A stretch of DNA of 32,645 nt from Hyphomicrobiales bacterium (GTDB lineage Bacteria; Pseudomonadota; Alphaproteobacteria; Rhizobiales; Rhizobiaceae): positions 1-32,645 of the forward strand of contig UBTA01000084.1 of NCBI GenBank assembly GCA_900468065.1, written 5' to 3'. The first letter of the stretch is position 1. Each line of letters starts with the position of its first letter. This document shows positions 32,092 through 32,645 of this stretch, one piece after another. The notes beneath the pieces were generated by a model. It ran no database searches and was not told the origin of the DNA. It saw nothing but the letters and a program-made list of their open reading frames with translations. The position numbers were made by a program, and so were the translations under genes.

Positions 32092-32645
32092 ACGGGTCTC
32101 CTCGCCTTGTAGAGGATCAAGGCAAATGCGGGGGCGCCGAACAAGGCGGTCACGACACCGATCGGCAAGATTTGCTGCGGGATGATGATTCGCGAGACGA
32201 TATCCGCCACGACCATGAAGATGGCGCCGATCATTGCTGTCGCGGGCAGAAGGCGAACATGACCCGGCCCGACCAGGAAGCGCGCAGCGTGGGGAATGAC
32301 GAGGCCGACAAAGCCGATCGAGCCGACAATGCTGACCACGGTCGCAGTTAAAAATGCCGTGACGCCGAGAAGAACGATGCGAACCCGGGCAACGGGAACG
32401 CCCAGTGCTGCGGCAGCATCGGTGCCGAACGTAAACGCGTCGAGCGCGCGCGCATAGAACATGCAGAGCACAAAGCCCGCGATTGCCACCGGTCCTGCCA
32501 GGTACACATCCGGCCAGCGCACACCGGAAAGACTGCCAAGCAGCCAGAACATCACGCCGCGCGCCTGTTCAGCACTGGCCGACGTGGTGACGATGTAGGA
32601 GGTTAGCGCGTTGAACAGCTGTGACCCCGCCACCCCGGCAAGAAT
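32088..32645 (-). CDS. iron-siderophore-type ABC importer, permease (FecCD family), C-terminal part
   Basis: The right edge cuts this gene, so only the last 185 residues (starting ILAGVAGSQLFNALTSY) are present. FecCD/BtuC family signs include GVMFWLLGSLSGVRWPD, FGTDAAAALGVPVARVR and GSIGFVGLVIPHAARFLVG. About five hydrophobic helices are visible. It forms the membrane channel for the ATPase downstream. The substrate-binding protein is presumably beyond the window. Confidence 0.92.
   Translation of the reverse strand: MLAGVAGSQLFNALTSYIVTTSASAEQARGVMFWLLGSLSGVRWPDVYLAGPVAIAGFVLCMFYARALDAFTFGTDAAAALGVPVARVRIVLLGVTAFLTATVVSIVGSIGFVGLVIPHAARFLVGPGHVRLLPATAMIGAIFMVVADIVSRIIIPQQILPIGVVTALFGAPAFALILYKARRPV

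Noticed and set aside
1-32645. CRISPR arrays, insertion sequences, tRNA or rRNA genes
   Set aside because: No regularly spaced repeats, transposase motifs, terminal repeats or recognisable tRNA/rRNA segments were seen by eye.

Overview
The window looks like alphaproteobacterial DNA, most likely from a Hyphomicrobiales (Rhizobium/Agrobacterium-like) genome. It is GC-rich with tightly packed operons, many four-base start/stop overlaps (ATGA or GTGA), several ABC uptake systems, and local three-gene logic (SorC regulator + CUT2 importer + FGGY kinase + GlpD-like dehydrogenase) typical of that order. No rRNA, tRNA, insertion sequence or CRISPR array was seen. This was read by eye without any database search, so family names rest on motifs and remembered relatives.

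Region 1 (1-10853) is a sugar or polyol utilisation locus. A cut-off FGGY kinase and a SorC-type regulator face left. Divergently come a DUF2291-like protein, a CUT2 (ribose-type) ABC importer (ATPase, permease, binding protein), then a second, LyxK-like FGGY kinase, a DeoR-type regulator and a GlpD-like FAD dehydrogenase. The implied route is import, phosphorylation, then FAD-linked oxidation of a polyol phosphate. Erythritol-type pathways have this logic, but the substrate is not proven.

Region 2 (about 11000-26740) is the most interesting part. Two 700-residue trimethylamine-dehydrogenase-like flavoproteins sit at opposite ends. The right one heads a long leftward run of MFS transporter, CocE-type hydrolase, dipeptide-type ABC importer (five genes) and Rieske non-haem iron oxygenase, ending in a decayed etfB-etfA remnant. 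A BetI/TetR-type repressor is divergent from that run. Both flavoprotein genes are preceded by the same long inverted repeat with a TATAAT in each arm, which ties them into one regulon. Together they suggest an uptake, hydrolysis and oxidative N- (or O-) demethylation pathway for a plant-type methylated compound, possibly a betaine or an ester or amide conjugate, that I do not recognise as a described system.

Region 3 (26740-32645) contains a frameshifted gene of unknown function, an OmpR-type two-component system, a PAP2/LpxF-like membrane phosphatase, and an iron-siderophore (FecCD/FecE-type) ABC operon with a frameshifted methyltransferase at its 3' end; the permease runs off the window. 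Three independent broken genes (etfBA remnant, unknown gene, methyltransferase) suggest decay or assembly errors.
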